Positions 1 to 6,486 of a DNA stretch of 7,662 nt are shown here, piece by piece. The stretch's first letter is position 1. Every line of letters starts with the position of its first letter. The position numbers and the translations under genes were made by a program. Source of the stretch: Bacillota bacterium (GTDB lineage Bacteria; Bacillota; Clostridia; Acetivibrionales; DSM-2933); NCBI GenBank assembly GCA_023441845.1, contig JAEZNF010000349.1, forward strand, positions 1 through 7,662. Reading direction: 5' to 3'. The notes beneath the pieces are model-generated. The model was not told the DNA's origin, ran no database searches, and saw only the letters and a program-made list of their open reading frames with translations.

Positions 1-2
1 CA

Positions 3-2099
3 ATGGATATACCGGTTAAAGTAAAAGCAAAACCTGCGCCTGTCAGCGAATCTGATTTTAAGGGATATTTCTTTACATACTTTAATGGTTCCGGCAGGTC
101 TGATGCAGAACAGATTTACTTCTCATTAAGTAAGGATGGTCTACACTGGACTGAACTAAATAAAAATAATCCTGTACTGACTTCAACGGTTGGAGACAAA
201 GGCGTACGTGATCCGTTTATCCTTCGCTCGCCTGAAGGAGATAAATTCTATATGGTGGCAACTGCCCTGAGAATTGCTAATGGTGCAGGCTGGGATGCGG
301 CTCAAAAAGCGGGAAGCAAGTCGGTAGTTGTTTGGGAATCAAATGATTTGGTAAATTGGTCTAAAGAAAGGCTTGTTAAGGTTGCCAGGGATGATGCCGG
401 ATGTACTTGGGCTCCTGAAATCGTATATGATGACATGACAGGTGAATATGTGATATTCTGGGCATCAAGAATATCAGCGGATAACTATGCAAAGCAAAGG
501 ATATATATATCCAGGACGAGGGATTTTTATACCTTTACAGCCCCCAAGGTATGGATTGACAGAACACAGGATGTAATAGATGCGACTGTGATAAAATATA
601 ACGGCATATATTACAGGTTTTCAAAAGATGAAGTAAATAAGAACATTATTATAGATAAATGTGATCAATTAATCAATAAGACTTACGGAGCAATTTCATC
701 TGCAAGTGTTGGAAATCAGAGTGGTGTTGAAGGACCGGCTATATTCAAATTTAACGGTCAAAACAAATGGTGCCTGCTTCTGGACAACTATGGAGGAGGC
801 GGTTACTTTCCAATGGTTTCCACTGATATTGCATCAGGTGTTTTTACCAGACTTGCCGCTTCGGATTATAAGCTTCCGTCCGGACCACGTCATGGAACGG
901 TTATGCAGATTACGCAGGCAGAATACGATGCTGTTATGGAAAAGTGGGGTAACGGGGAAAAAATACAGACAAATCCGGTACTTGAATACAAATTTAACGA
1001 GACAAAAACAGGAAATACAATTCTTGATACATCGGGCAATAACCGTACAGGAACTCTGAACGGAAATGCAACCTATGTAACAGACACCCAAAAGAACTCA
1101 CAAGTTCTGTATCTGGATGGAACAACAAATACATTTGCTTCATTCCCTCAGGGTTTCTTTGACGGCAGGGATAAAGTCTCCATATCCATGGATATAAAGC
1201 CGGTAACGGCAACGGGCAATTTCTTTACCTTTGCAATAGGTAAGGATACCTCTAAATACATGTTTTTAAGAACAAGGGATACTGAAATCAGAAATGCGAT
1301 AACGAAGGACTCATGGTCTGCAGAGCAGGAGGTCAAATCTGCTGAGGATTCCATAGCAAACAAGTGGCTGAACATCAAACTTGTAATCACCCCTACAAGC
1401 ATGGCAATTTATAAGGACGGCAAATTGCTTGGTAAAAACAGCAATGTATCGGTATCCATGTCTGATTTAGGTACAAGCTTGTCGGCTTATCTGGGGAAAT
1501 CCTTTTATTCCGGCGATCTATACTTTAAAGGCTACTTTGATAATGTAAAAGTATATAATCGCGAGCTTTCCGAACAGGAAATTGCAAACGAATTCGGTAT
1601 TTCCGAAGATAATGTTACAATAACGGGGTATGTAAAACCGGATTTTAATTTTACTGATTCCTCCAAAGTCCTGGGTAACTTTAGAATAGAGGTTGAAGGA
1701 ACGGCTTATTATGCAACGACCGATCAAACAGGTTGCTTTGAAATAAAAGGTGTTCCCAAAAGCTATAAAACATGCAATTTAAAGATAAGTAAGAAAAATC
1801 ACCTCAGCAGGAAAATAACCGGCGTAGTTACAGATGTTTCGGGCACACAGGTTGAAGTATCCACATTGAACAATCCGATTGAAATATGGGTGGGTGATAT
1901 GGAAATAAACGGAAGACAGGATAATGCCATAAATATGATTGACATTATGACTATTGCCGGGGGATTCAACAGTATAAAAGGCGATGGACGGTATGTTGAG
2001 GACTCGGACTTCAATAAAGACGGAGCAATAAGCATGACAGATATTATTATTGTGGCAAAGCACTTTTCCAGCACATCTTCATATTATCCGGAGTGGTAA
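3..2099 (+). CDS. Cellulosomal GH43 glycoside hydrolase with LamG, X-module and dockerin (5' end outside window)
   Basis: Secreted hemicellulase predicted to hydrolyse arabinose- or xylose-containing side chains or backbones; exact substrate cannot be read from sequence. Numbering is from the first visible Met, which has no visible ribosome binding site or signal peptide, so the true start is probably upstream. Residues ~18-315 are a GH43 propeller: candidate base D70 (VRDPF), pKa-modulating D193 (VIDATV), acid E243 (GVEGP), plus the RHGT motif near 296. Residues ~325-531 are a LamG/concanavalin-like jelly roll, likely carbohydrate binding. Residues ~537-628 are an Ig-like X-module (ITGYVKPDF start) and ~630-692 a two-repeat dockerin. 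Calcium loop 2 is canonical (D669 to D680); loop 1 (D632 to D647) is longer than usual. The X-dockerin pair resembles the type II dyad of scaffoldin CipA as I remember it. Dockerins attach enzymes to cohesins of the cellulosome, outside the cell. GH43 and dockerin calls are firm; dockerin type is inference. Confidence 0.93.
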   Translation: MDIPVKVKAKPAPVSESDFKGYFFTYFNGSGRSDAEQIYFSLSKDGLHWTELNKNNPVLTSTVGDKGVRDPFILRSPEGDKFYMVATALRIANGAGWDAAQKAGSKSVVVWESNDLVNWSKERLVKVARDDAGCTWAPEIVYDDMTGEYVIFWASRISADNYAKQRIYISRTRDFYTFTAPKVWIDRTQDVIDATVIKYNGIYYRFSKDEVNKNIIIDKCDQLINKTYGAISSASVGNQSGVEGPAIFKFNGQNKWCLLLDNYGGGGYFPMVSTDIASGVFTRLAASDYKLPSGPRHGTVMQITQAEYDAVMEKWGNGEKIQTNPVLEYKFNETKTGNTILDTSGNNRTGTLNGNATYVTDTQKNSQVLYLDGTTNTFASFPQGFFDGRDKVSISMDIKPVTATGNFFTFAIGKDTSKYMFLRTRDTEIRNAITKDSWSAEQEVKSAEDSIANKWLNIKLVITPTSMAIYKDGKLLGKNSNVSVSMSDLGTSLSAYLGKSFYSGDLYFKGYFDNVKVYNRELSEQEIANEFGISEDNVTITGYVKPDFNFTDSSKVLGNFRIEVEGTAYYATTDQTGCFEIKGVPKSYKTCNLKISKKNHLSRKITGVVTDVSGTQVEVSTLNNPIEIWVGDMEINGRQDNAINMIDIMTIAGGFNSIKGDGRYVEDSDFNKDGAISMTDIIIVAKHFSSTSSYYPEW

Positions 2100-2101
2100 G
2101 C

Positions 2102-2128
2102 GAAACAAAGGGACGGTTCTCTTGTTTC
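2102..2128. repeat. 27-nt palindromic REP-like element
   Basis: Perfect 7-nt arms GAAACAA (2102-2108) and TTGTTTC (2122-2128) flank a 13-nt centre containing GGGACGGTTCTC, which can extend the stem through G-U and A-U/G-C pairs after one A-C mismatch. It begins two bases after the GH43 stop codon. No T-run follows, so it is a poor intrinsic terminator, although it may still protect the mRNA 3' end. The GGGACGGTTCTC core resembles short dispersed palindromes I recall from Firmicutes genomes; that link is memory, not shown here, as there is only one copy in the window. Confidence 0.5.
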
Positions 2129-2182
2129 TGTGCGTTAATTCCATAAATCCATGCACCTGCTACATTATACGGAATGAATTTG

Positions 2183-2223
2183 AAAGGTTATAAATATGTA
2201 AACAAAAGATTTTAAACCTTTTT
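2183..2223 (+). terminator. Weak candidate terminator downstream of the GH43 gene
   Basis: AAAGGTT (2183-2189) pairs with AACCTTT (2215-2221), followed by a total run of five T. Internal A/T pairing (TAAA with TTTT) could shorten the 25-nt loop. The stem has only two G-C pairs and the loop is large, so this is a weak candidate. Confidence 0.2.
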
Positions 2224-2225
2224 AA

Positions 2226-2630
2226 GTATCGTATACATATTCAAAGGCCAATGGAATTGAAAGCAGGAGAACCATTTTATGTTATGCTGAGACATCCCCG
2301 TTTTCTAAGGAAAAATTGCCTCCAGATTCTCTATTAACAAAAGATATTACAGTGGATGAATTTATAGACTTTACTTCAAATCATAAACATGTTACTGCCA
2401 AAACACCACCGACTTTTCTATGGGTTACAGCGACCGATCACTGGAATTTTCAGCGCCAAAACTTACTTTTTGCTCAAGCTCTAAATGAGCTAAATAAATC
2501 ATTCGAATTACATATATTCTCTCAAGGGGGTCATGGTTTGGGATTAGGTAAGGATGAACCGGCAGTAGTAATCTGGCCAAAACTTTGTGAAGCTTGGCTT
2601 CGTAGATTATGGTCAACAAGTTTTAAATAA
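2226..2630 (+). pseudogene. Truncated alpha/beta-hydrolase (acetyl-esterase / xylanase-B-like), C-terminal remnant
   Basis: The frame is open from 2226 (after a TAA at 2223) to the TAA at 2628-2630, with no ATG start or ribosome binding site; the nearest start-like codon is TTG 2316. The translation matches the C-terminal third of alpha/beta-hydrolases of the BD-FAE / 'endo-1,4-beta-xylanase B' annotation type. It shows an ILCY strand, a TPPTFLW strand, an ATD that aligns with the usual catalytic Asp region, LLFAQALNE, FELHIF, the catalytic-His motif GGHGLGLG, and a terminal WPKLCEAWLRRL. The nucleophile-elbow GxSxGG segment and oxyanion-loop HGGG-type region, normally in the first two thirds of a ~280-residue protein, are absent from all frames upstream. 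The product would therefore be inactive. Such enzymes often sit beside hemicellulases and deacetylate xylan oligomers, so it may be a lost partner of the GH43 gene. The family match is from remembered motifs. Confidence 0.72.
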
Positions 2631-2682
2631 TATTTTAGAGGCTACCCTTCCTTGGACAACAACTTTTGATCAATCCTTTCAG

Positions 2683-2930
2683 CTATAAAAAAAAAGCACC
2701 CCAAAAAAGAATGGCTTCGCAGGCGGTAAGCATAGGTTTTCCGGCAAAATTACAGTTTTGAATAAAGAGGTTCGAGCCTTCCGACTCAACATAAAGCAGG
2801 AACAGTTTTTTGCCCTTATTCGCCAGCCTTTTCTTTATATTCAAATTTCTCTGATTTAAAACATCATTGAATACAAACATTTCAAAGTATTCTTTCGGAG
2901 TTAATTCAATATTATCTCCTGATCCTTCAT
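2683..2930 (-). pseudogene. Possible decayed minus-strand reading frame, unknown family
   Basis: On the minus strand an ATG at 2930 follows AGGGAG (three bases away, a short spacing) and gives MKDQEIILN then a stop. A second minus frame is open from about 2937 to the TAG at 2685-2683 and reads ELTPKEYFEMFVFNDVLNQ and onward for ~80 residues. Joining the two frames by one indel would give a plausible N-terminus, which suggests a frameshifted gene remnant. The C-terminal residues are hydrophobic and poorly gene-like. I do not recognise the family; the frame may simply be open by chance. Confidence 0.25.
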
Positions 2931-3023
2931 ATGCTCCCTATATACCTTTTTGTATTATATAACAATTCTTTAACCACGGAGTGTTTTCAACCTTTTTATA
3001 TTAAAAAGAAGGTTATTTATTGC

Positions 3024-3053
3024 TTTTTAATTTTTGAAAATGTAATATATAAT
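3024..3053 (+). promoter_or_regulatory. Candidate promoter for the RpiR-family regulator
   Basis: A perfect -10 TATAAT lies at 3048-3053. The only -35 candidate at acceptable distance is TTTTTA (3024-3029, 18-bp spacer), which is poor. Transcription would begin near 3060, leaving a leader of roughly 90 nt before the ATG at 3149. Confidence 0.3.
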
Positions 3054-3148
3054 ATGAATGTTAAAAGTAGTGGGAAGATTCAGGATTATTTAAAAAGGCG
3101 ATGGAATGAGCATATTAAATATATGAAACCTTACGTGGAGTGTGAATA

Positions 3149-4045
3149 ATGGATAAAACAAATGATTTACTTAAGAAACTTCAGGATAGCATGCCCGAAT
3201 TCAGTAAAGGGCAAAAGCTTATCGCAGGTTATATAATTAACCATTACGGAAAAGCCGCTTATATGACGGCAGCCAAACTTGGAGAAGTTGTTGGGGTGAG
3301 CGAATCCACGGTAGTGCGTTTTGCCATTGAATTGGGGTATGACGGGTACCCGAAGCTTCAAAAGGTTTTGCAGGAATTTATAAAGAGCAAGCTTACCGCT
3401 GTTCAAAGGCTTGAAGTTTCGTCAAACAGAATCAATGAGGAAAACATATTAAAAAGTGTGCTTCAATCGGACATGGAGAAATTAAAACTTACCATGGATG
3501 AGATAGATAAAGACACGTTTGACAACACTGTAGAAACAATTTTAAGCGCAAAGAAAATTTATATTCTAGGGGTTAGAAGTTCTGCTCCTCTTGCAAGTTT
3601 TCTGGGCTTTTATTTTAATTTGATTTTTGACAATATAAGGCTGGTTCATACTACCAGTGTAAGTGAAATATTCGAGCAGATAATAAATGCATCCAAAGGG
3701 GATGTTGTAATTGGAATAAGCTTTCCAAGGTATTCAAAAAGGACAATTAAGGCCATGCAGTTTGCAAAAGACCAGGGCGCGTCTGTCATTGCAATTACAG
3801 ACAGCTTTGAATCGCCTTTGGCCGAGTATGCCGACCATGCTCTTATTGCAAGAAGTGACATGGCATCCTTTGCCGATTCTCTTGTGGCGCCTTTAAGTGT
3901 AATAAATGCGCTTATTGTAGCCGTAGGAATGAGACACAAGGACCGCCTTTATGAGACTTTTGAAAAGCTCGAATCAATATGGGATGAATACCAGGTATAC
4001 GAGAATCCCGATACCAACGAATCCCATATAAAGATGGATTTTTAG
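3149..4045 (+). CDS. MurR/RpiR-family transcriptional regulator (HTH_6 + SIS)
   Basis: Cytoplasmic DNA-binding regulator, 298 residues, the usual length for the family. Residues ~5-80 form the RpiR-type helix-turn-helix; the recognition part reads LGEVVGVSESTVVRFAIELG (44-63). Residues ~125-260 form a SIS domain, which in this family binds a phosphosugar effector: KKIYILGVRSSAPLA (135-149), DVVIGISFPRYSKRT (185-199), ASVIAITDS (211-219), then ADSLVAPLSVINALI (242-256). The start is set by GGAG at 3137-3140, 8 bases before the ATG; the ATG overlaps the stop of a short upstream frame (TAATG). The next gene begins 25 nt downstream, so the two are probably one transcript. Effector and targets are unknown. 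The family controls sugar, amino-sugar and N-acetylmuramate catabolism, but no such genes lie nearby, apart from the GH43 gene about 1 kb upstream. Confidence 0.92.
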   Translation: MDKTNDLLKKLQDSMPEFSKGQKLIAGYIINHYGKAAYMTAAKLGEVVGVSESTVVRFAIELGYDGYPKLQKVLQEFIKSKLTAVQRLEVSSNRINEENILKSVLQSDMEKLKLTMDEIDKDTFDNTVETILSAKKIYILGVRSSAPLASFLGFYFNLIFDNIRLVHTTSVSEIFEQIINASKGDVVIGISFPRYSKRTIKAMQFAKDQGASVIAITDSFESPLAEYADHALIARSDMASFADSLVAPLSVINALIVAVGMRHKDRLYETFEKLESIWDEYQVYENPDTNESHIKMDF

Positions 4046-4070
4046 ATTTAAAATGATATGGAGAATATAG

Positions 4071-5300
4071 ATGAGACATAAAGTGGTAGTAATAGGAGGA
4101 GGGCCTGCCGGGCTTATGGCTGCCGGCAAGGCTTCGGAAAAAGGTGCGGAAGTAATTCTTGCAGAGAAGAATGATAGAATCGGGAAGAAAATCTTAATTT
4201 CAGGTAAGGGAAGGTGCAATATCACCAACGATACCGATATTGAAGGGCTTATAGAAAATACTCCCGGCAACGGGAATTTTTTGTATTCGTCTTTTTATAC
4301 TTTTTCGAATACCGATCTTATTGGATTTTTTAATGATCTTGGGCTTGAAACAAAAGTGGAAAGAGGAGGAAGAGTTTTTCCCGTTTCCGACAGTGCAAAA
4401 GACGTTGTTGATGCACTCTTACGCTATGTAAACAAAAACAAGGTCAAAATCATGTTGAAATCACCGGTTGAAGACATTACGCACAATGACGGGAAGGTAA
4501 CAGGAGTTGTACTTAGAGACGGTACAAAAATAGAATGTAATTCGGTACTTTTAGCAACAGGAGGGGTATCCTACCCGGGAACAGGATCTACGGGCGACGG
4601 GCACAGGATTGCAAAAAAACTGGGCCATACAATAGTTGAATTAAAGCCCTCGCTTATACCACTAATAATAGAAGAGCCCTGGGTAAAAGAGCTTCAGGGA
4701 CTCAGCCTTAAAAACATCTCAATTGTAATGACGGGAAGTAACAGGAAAAAGATATACTCCGACTTCGGAGAACTCCTTTTCACGCACTTTGGAGTTTCGG
4801 GCCCTGTAATTTTAAGCGCAAGCAGGCATATACTCGACTATAACTATAAGGATGTCAGGCTTTCAATAGATCTGAAGCCCGCATTAAGTGAAGATGTGCT
4901 TTATGACAGGGTTCACAGGGACTTTGAGAAGTATTCGAGAAAGCAGCTCAAAAATTCTCTCGATGACCTGCTGCCTCAGAAGCTGATACCCGTAATAATA
5001 AAATTGTCCGGAATACCCGAGGACAAGTTTGTAAACCAGATTACAAGGGAAGAGAGAAGGAGACTGGTTAAACTGTTAAAAGCCCTGGAGATGAACATAA
5101 TTGGCGCACGTCCTATTAAGGAAGCCATTGTTACTGCCGGAGGAGTTTCAACAAATGAGATAAATCCTTCCACAATGGAGTCAAAGCTTTTGAAAGGATT
5201 GTTTTTTGCGGGTGAATTGATAGATATTGATGCCTATACAGGTGGTTTTAACCTTACGATAGCTTTTTCAACAGGTTATTTGGCCGGAATTAACTGCTAA
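4071..5300 (+). CDS. HI0933/YhiN/BaiN-family FAD-dependent oxidoreductase
   Basis: Cytoplasmic flavoprotein of 409 residues, normal family length. The N-terminal Rossmann motif is VVVIGGGPAGLMAA (5-18), with the acidic residue E32 ending the second strand for FAD ribose. Family hallmarks follow: KKILISGKGRCNITN (39-53), RVFP (101-104), LLATGGVSYPGTGSTGDG (160-177), ELLFTHFGVSGPVIL (234-248), TAGGVS (355-360) and GLFFAGELIDIDAYTGGFN (376-394). GGAG at 4060-4063 is 7 bases before the ATG. Family members have been linked to bile-acid dehydroxylation (BaiN of Clostridium scindens) and to dihydrouridine formation in 23S rRNA (E. coli YhiN, renamed RdsA). A general rRNA-modification or housekeeping role seems likelier than bile acids in a plant-fibre degrader, but this is inference. 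Names such as 'aminoacetone oxidase' are also used for the family. Confidence 0.92.
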   Translation: MRHKVVVIGGGPAGLMAAGKASEKGAEVILAEKNDRIGKKILISGKGRCNITNDTDIEGLIENTPGNGNFLYSSFYTFSNTDLIGFFNDLGLETKVERGGRVFPVSDSAKDVVDALLRYVNKNKVKIMLKSPVEDITHNDGKVTGVVLRDGTKIECNSVLLATGGVSYPGTGSTGDGHRIAKKLGHTIVELKPSLIPLIIEEPWVKELQGLSLKNISIVMTGSNRKKIYSDFGELLFTHFGVSGPVILSASRHILDYNYKDVRLSIDLKPALSEDVLYDRVHRDFEKYSRKQLKNSLDDLLPQKLIPVIIKLSGIPEDKFVNQITREERRRLVKLLKALEMNIIGARPIKEAIVTAGGVSTNEINPSTMESKLLKGLFFAGELIDIDAYTGGFNLTIAFSTGYLAGINC

Positions 5301-5429
5301 AAGGTATATAAAGCTTTATAAAACAGCAAATTGAAACCCAATGAGTATTTTTTAAAATTCGTGAGCATATTATAGAATAAAACTTTTTGTGAGTTTTAAA
5401 GTATACTGCACATGATTCGGAGTGATGGG

Positions 5430-5921
5430 ATGAAGTTTGTTGTGGTAAGGTTTGACGGCAAAAAAAAAGAAAAAAAGGCCGGAAAGTACGTGAATTTTGA
5501 AAAACTTTTAATGCTGTCTTTTGCAGCTGTATTCGGGCTGTTGGTAATTGTTCAGATTTTGCTGGCAACGCCTTCCGTAAGACCAATGATTGCGGAGGAT
5601 ACCGAGTTTGAGGGAAGCCCGGTAAGCAATGAGGAGTTTTTATATAAAGAAGGCGAGGTTGTGCTTGAGCTCACCGGCAGTGAGTCCGATCAGAACATCA
5701 AGGTAATTAAAAACGGTGATGAGGCTGCCGATTTTTCAAATAAACTTGTGAAATTGACTGTTCGTGAAGGCGATGTTATTGAGATAGACGGAACGGCTTC
5801 CATATACGCTTCGGAGGTCAGTGTTTCATGGTGCAGCGACAATATAAGGGACGATAGTGTCGGAAAAAAGGTTAAAGTGTTTTCCGATGTAAAAAATCTT
5901 TTGAGAATAAAAATGGAATAA
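5430..5921 (+). CDS. Single-pass membrane protein of unknown function
   Basis: I do not recognise this 163-residue protein. The start at 5430 is chosen over the in-frame ATG at 5412 because GGAG at 5419-5422 lies 7 bases before it, while 5412 has no ribosome binding site. The lysine-rich N-terminus (residues 8-19, FDGKKKEKKAGK) is followed by one transmembrane segment at ~25-46. By the positive-inside rule this puts the N-terminus in the cytoplasm and residues ~47-163 outside. The outer part is acidic, then beta-rich (EGEVVLEL at 74-81, KLVKLTVREGDVIEIDG at 105-121), with one cysteine (C135). It has no lipobox, so it is an anchored rather than lipid-modified protein. A TATACT box sits at 5402-5407 without a convincing -35. 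It lies 129 nt after the flavoprotein stop and may have its own promoter. The early coding region contains A9-G-A7. Confidence 0.82.
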   Translation: MKFVVVRFDGKKKEKKAGKYVNFEKLLMLSFAAVFGLLVIVQILLATPSVRPMIAEDTEFEGSPVSNEEFLYKEGEVVLELTGSESDQNIKVIKNGDEAADFSNKLVKLTVREGDVIEIDGTASIYASEVSVSWCSDNIRDDSVGKKVKVFSDVKNLLRIKME

Positions 5922-5927
5922 ATGTTG

Positions 5928-5956
5928 TTGTTTTAAATTGATACATATTATATAAT
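5928..5956 (+). promoter_or_regulatory. Candidate sigma-A promoter for the hutP-like operon
   Basis: A perfect TATAAT (5951-5956) stands 17 bp from TTGTTT (5928-5933). It lies just after the membrane-protein stop codon, in an A+T-rich gap, and about 64 nt before the hutP-like ATG. It is well placed to drive the hutP-aroH-cmk-plsC run. The -35 match is modest (3 of 6). Confidence 0.5.
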
Positions 5957-6019
5957 ATTAATTACATGGCTTTTTATGTATAACTAAATAAATGCACTCT
6001 AATTAAAAACGAGGATAAT

Positions 6020-6454
6020 ATGACTAAAGATTACGAAGGATCAAAGAAGTTAGGCAGTAAGGAGATCGCAGCCGCCGCTATTAAAATAGCTCTGACAGCA
6101 GACAGGAATGAAGAAAAGCTTTTTCAGGCAGATTATGCCAAAGTAGGGATTCATACAGCTGCCGCAGATTATGGAGGAGAGTTTATTAATTCTTTTATGA
6201 AGATAATAGAACGAGCTGTTGTTTCTTCAAAAAGGGAAGGAGTCATCCTTGACAGCCATGCAGAAGAAGGAGCTGTTGCAGGTGCTGCAAGAGAAGCCCT
6301 GTCTCAGATAATTAACAAAGCTTTAGGCCTTAATGTCGGCGGTAAGATAGGTATAGCAAGGTATAATGATCATATAAGTGTAGCTATATTTTTCGGTATA
6401 GGCCTTCTTCACTTAAATGAAGTTGCAATTGGAGTAGGGCACAGAGTTATATAA
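6020..6454 (+). CDS. HutP-family RNA-binding protein homologue
   Basis: 144 residues, close to Bacillus HutP (148), a hexameric RNA-binding antiterminator of the histidine-utilisation operon. Shared features seen here are GVI at 74-76, a helix ending AAREAL (89-94), the core ISVAIFFGIG (119-128) matching the Bacillus IAVSLYGTIG segment, and the terminal GVG (138-140). GAGG at 6011-6014 sits 5 bases before the ATG. By alignment with remembered B. subtilis HutP, the three histidines that hold the metal with L-histidine (H73, H77, H138) fall on G84, G88 and E134 here, so classical histidine/Mg sensing is doubtful. No hut genes are near; chorismate mutase follows after 32 nt. A regulator of the downstream operon is possible but unproven. 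Family assignment is good, function is not known. Confidence 0.8.
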   Translation: MTKDYEGSKKLGSKEIAAAAIKIALTADRNEEKLFQADYAKVGIHTAAADYGGEFINSFMKIIERAVVSSKREGVILDSHAEEGAVAGAAREALSQIINKALGLNVGGKIGIARYNDHISVAIFFGIGLLHLNEVAIGVGHRVI

Positions 6455-6486
6455 CTGCTTTATTATATAGGAGGAAGTCTGAAAAA

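Larger units (their letters stand above)
2631..3148. other. Non-coding / degenerate intergenic stretch
   Basis: Apart from the doubtful minus-strand frame, this A+T-rich stretch holds no gene I can support. It has an A-rich block at 2685-2694 and 2701-2708 and a short open plus-strand frame just before the regulator gene. The last ~130 bases carry the likely upstream region of the rpiR-type gene. Confidence 0.5.

Noticed and set aside
706..1059. 117-residue plus-strand frame inside the GH43 gene
   Set aside because: It lies wholly within the GH43 propeller coding region in another frame and shows no domain motif or ribosome binding site.
1799..2074. Minus-strand frames opposite the X-dockerin region
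   Set aside because: They mirror the dockerin codons and carry no start signal; they are antisense shadows.
2683..2760. A-rich block with the GGCTTCGC...GTAAGC repeat as a minus-strand terminator
   Set aside because: Only a four-base stem (GCTT/AAGC) can be formed, too weak to support a terminator call.
2931..3149. 72-residue plus-strand frame before the regulator
   Set aside because: The N-terminal part runs through the A+T-rich promoter region and has no ribosome binding site. Only the last 31 codons deserve mention.
5307..5320. Perfect palindrome TATAAAGCTTTATA after the flavoprotein gene
   Set aside because: It has no loop, only one G-C step and no T-run, so it is not a terminator. An operator role is possible but nothing else supports it.
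5412..5429. ATG at 5412 as the start of the membrane protein
   Set aside because: No ribosome binding site precedes it, while the in-frame ATG at 5430 has GGAG at 7 bases spacing.
5938..5956. TTGATA plus TATAAT as promoter for the hutP-like gene
   Set aside because: The spacer is only 7 bases. The TTGTTT at 5928 gives a 17-base spacer with the same -10.
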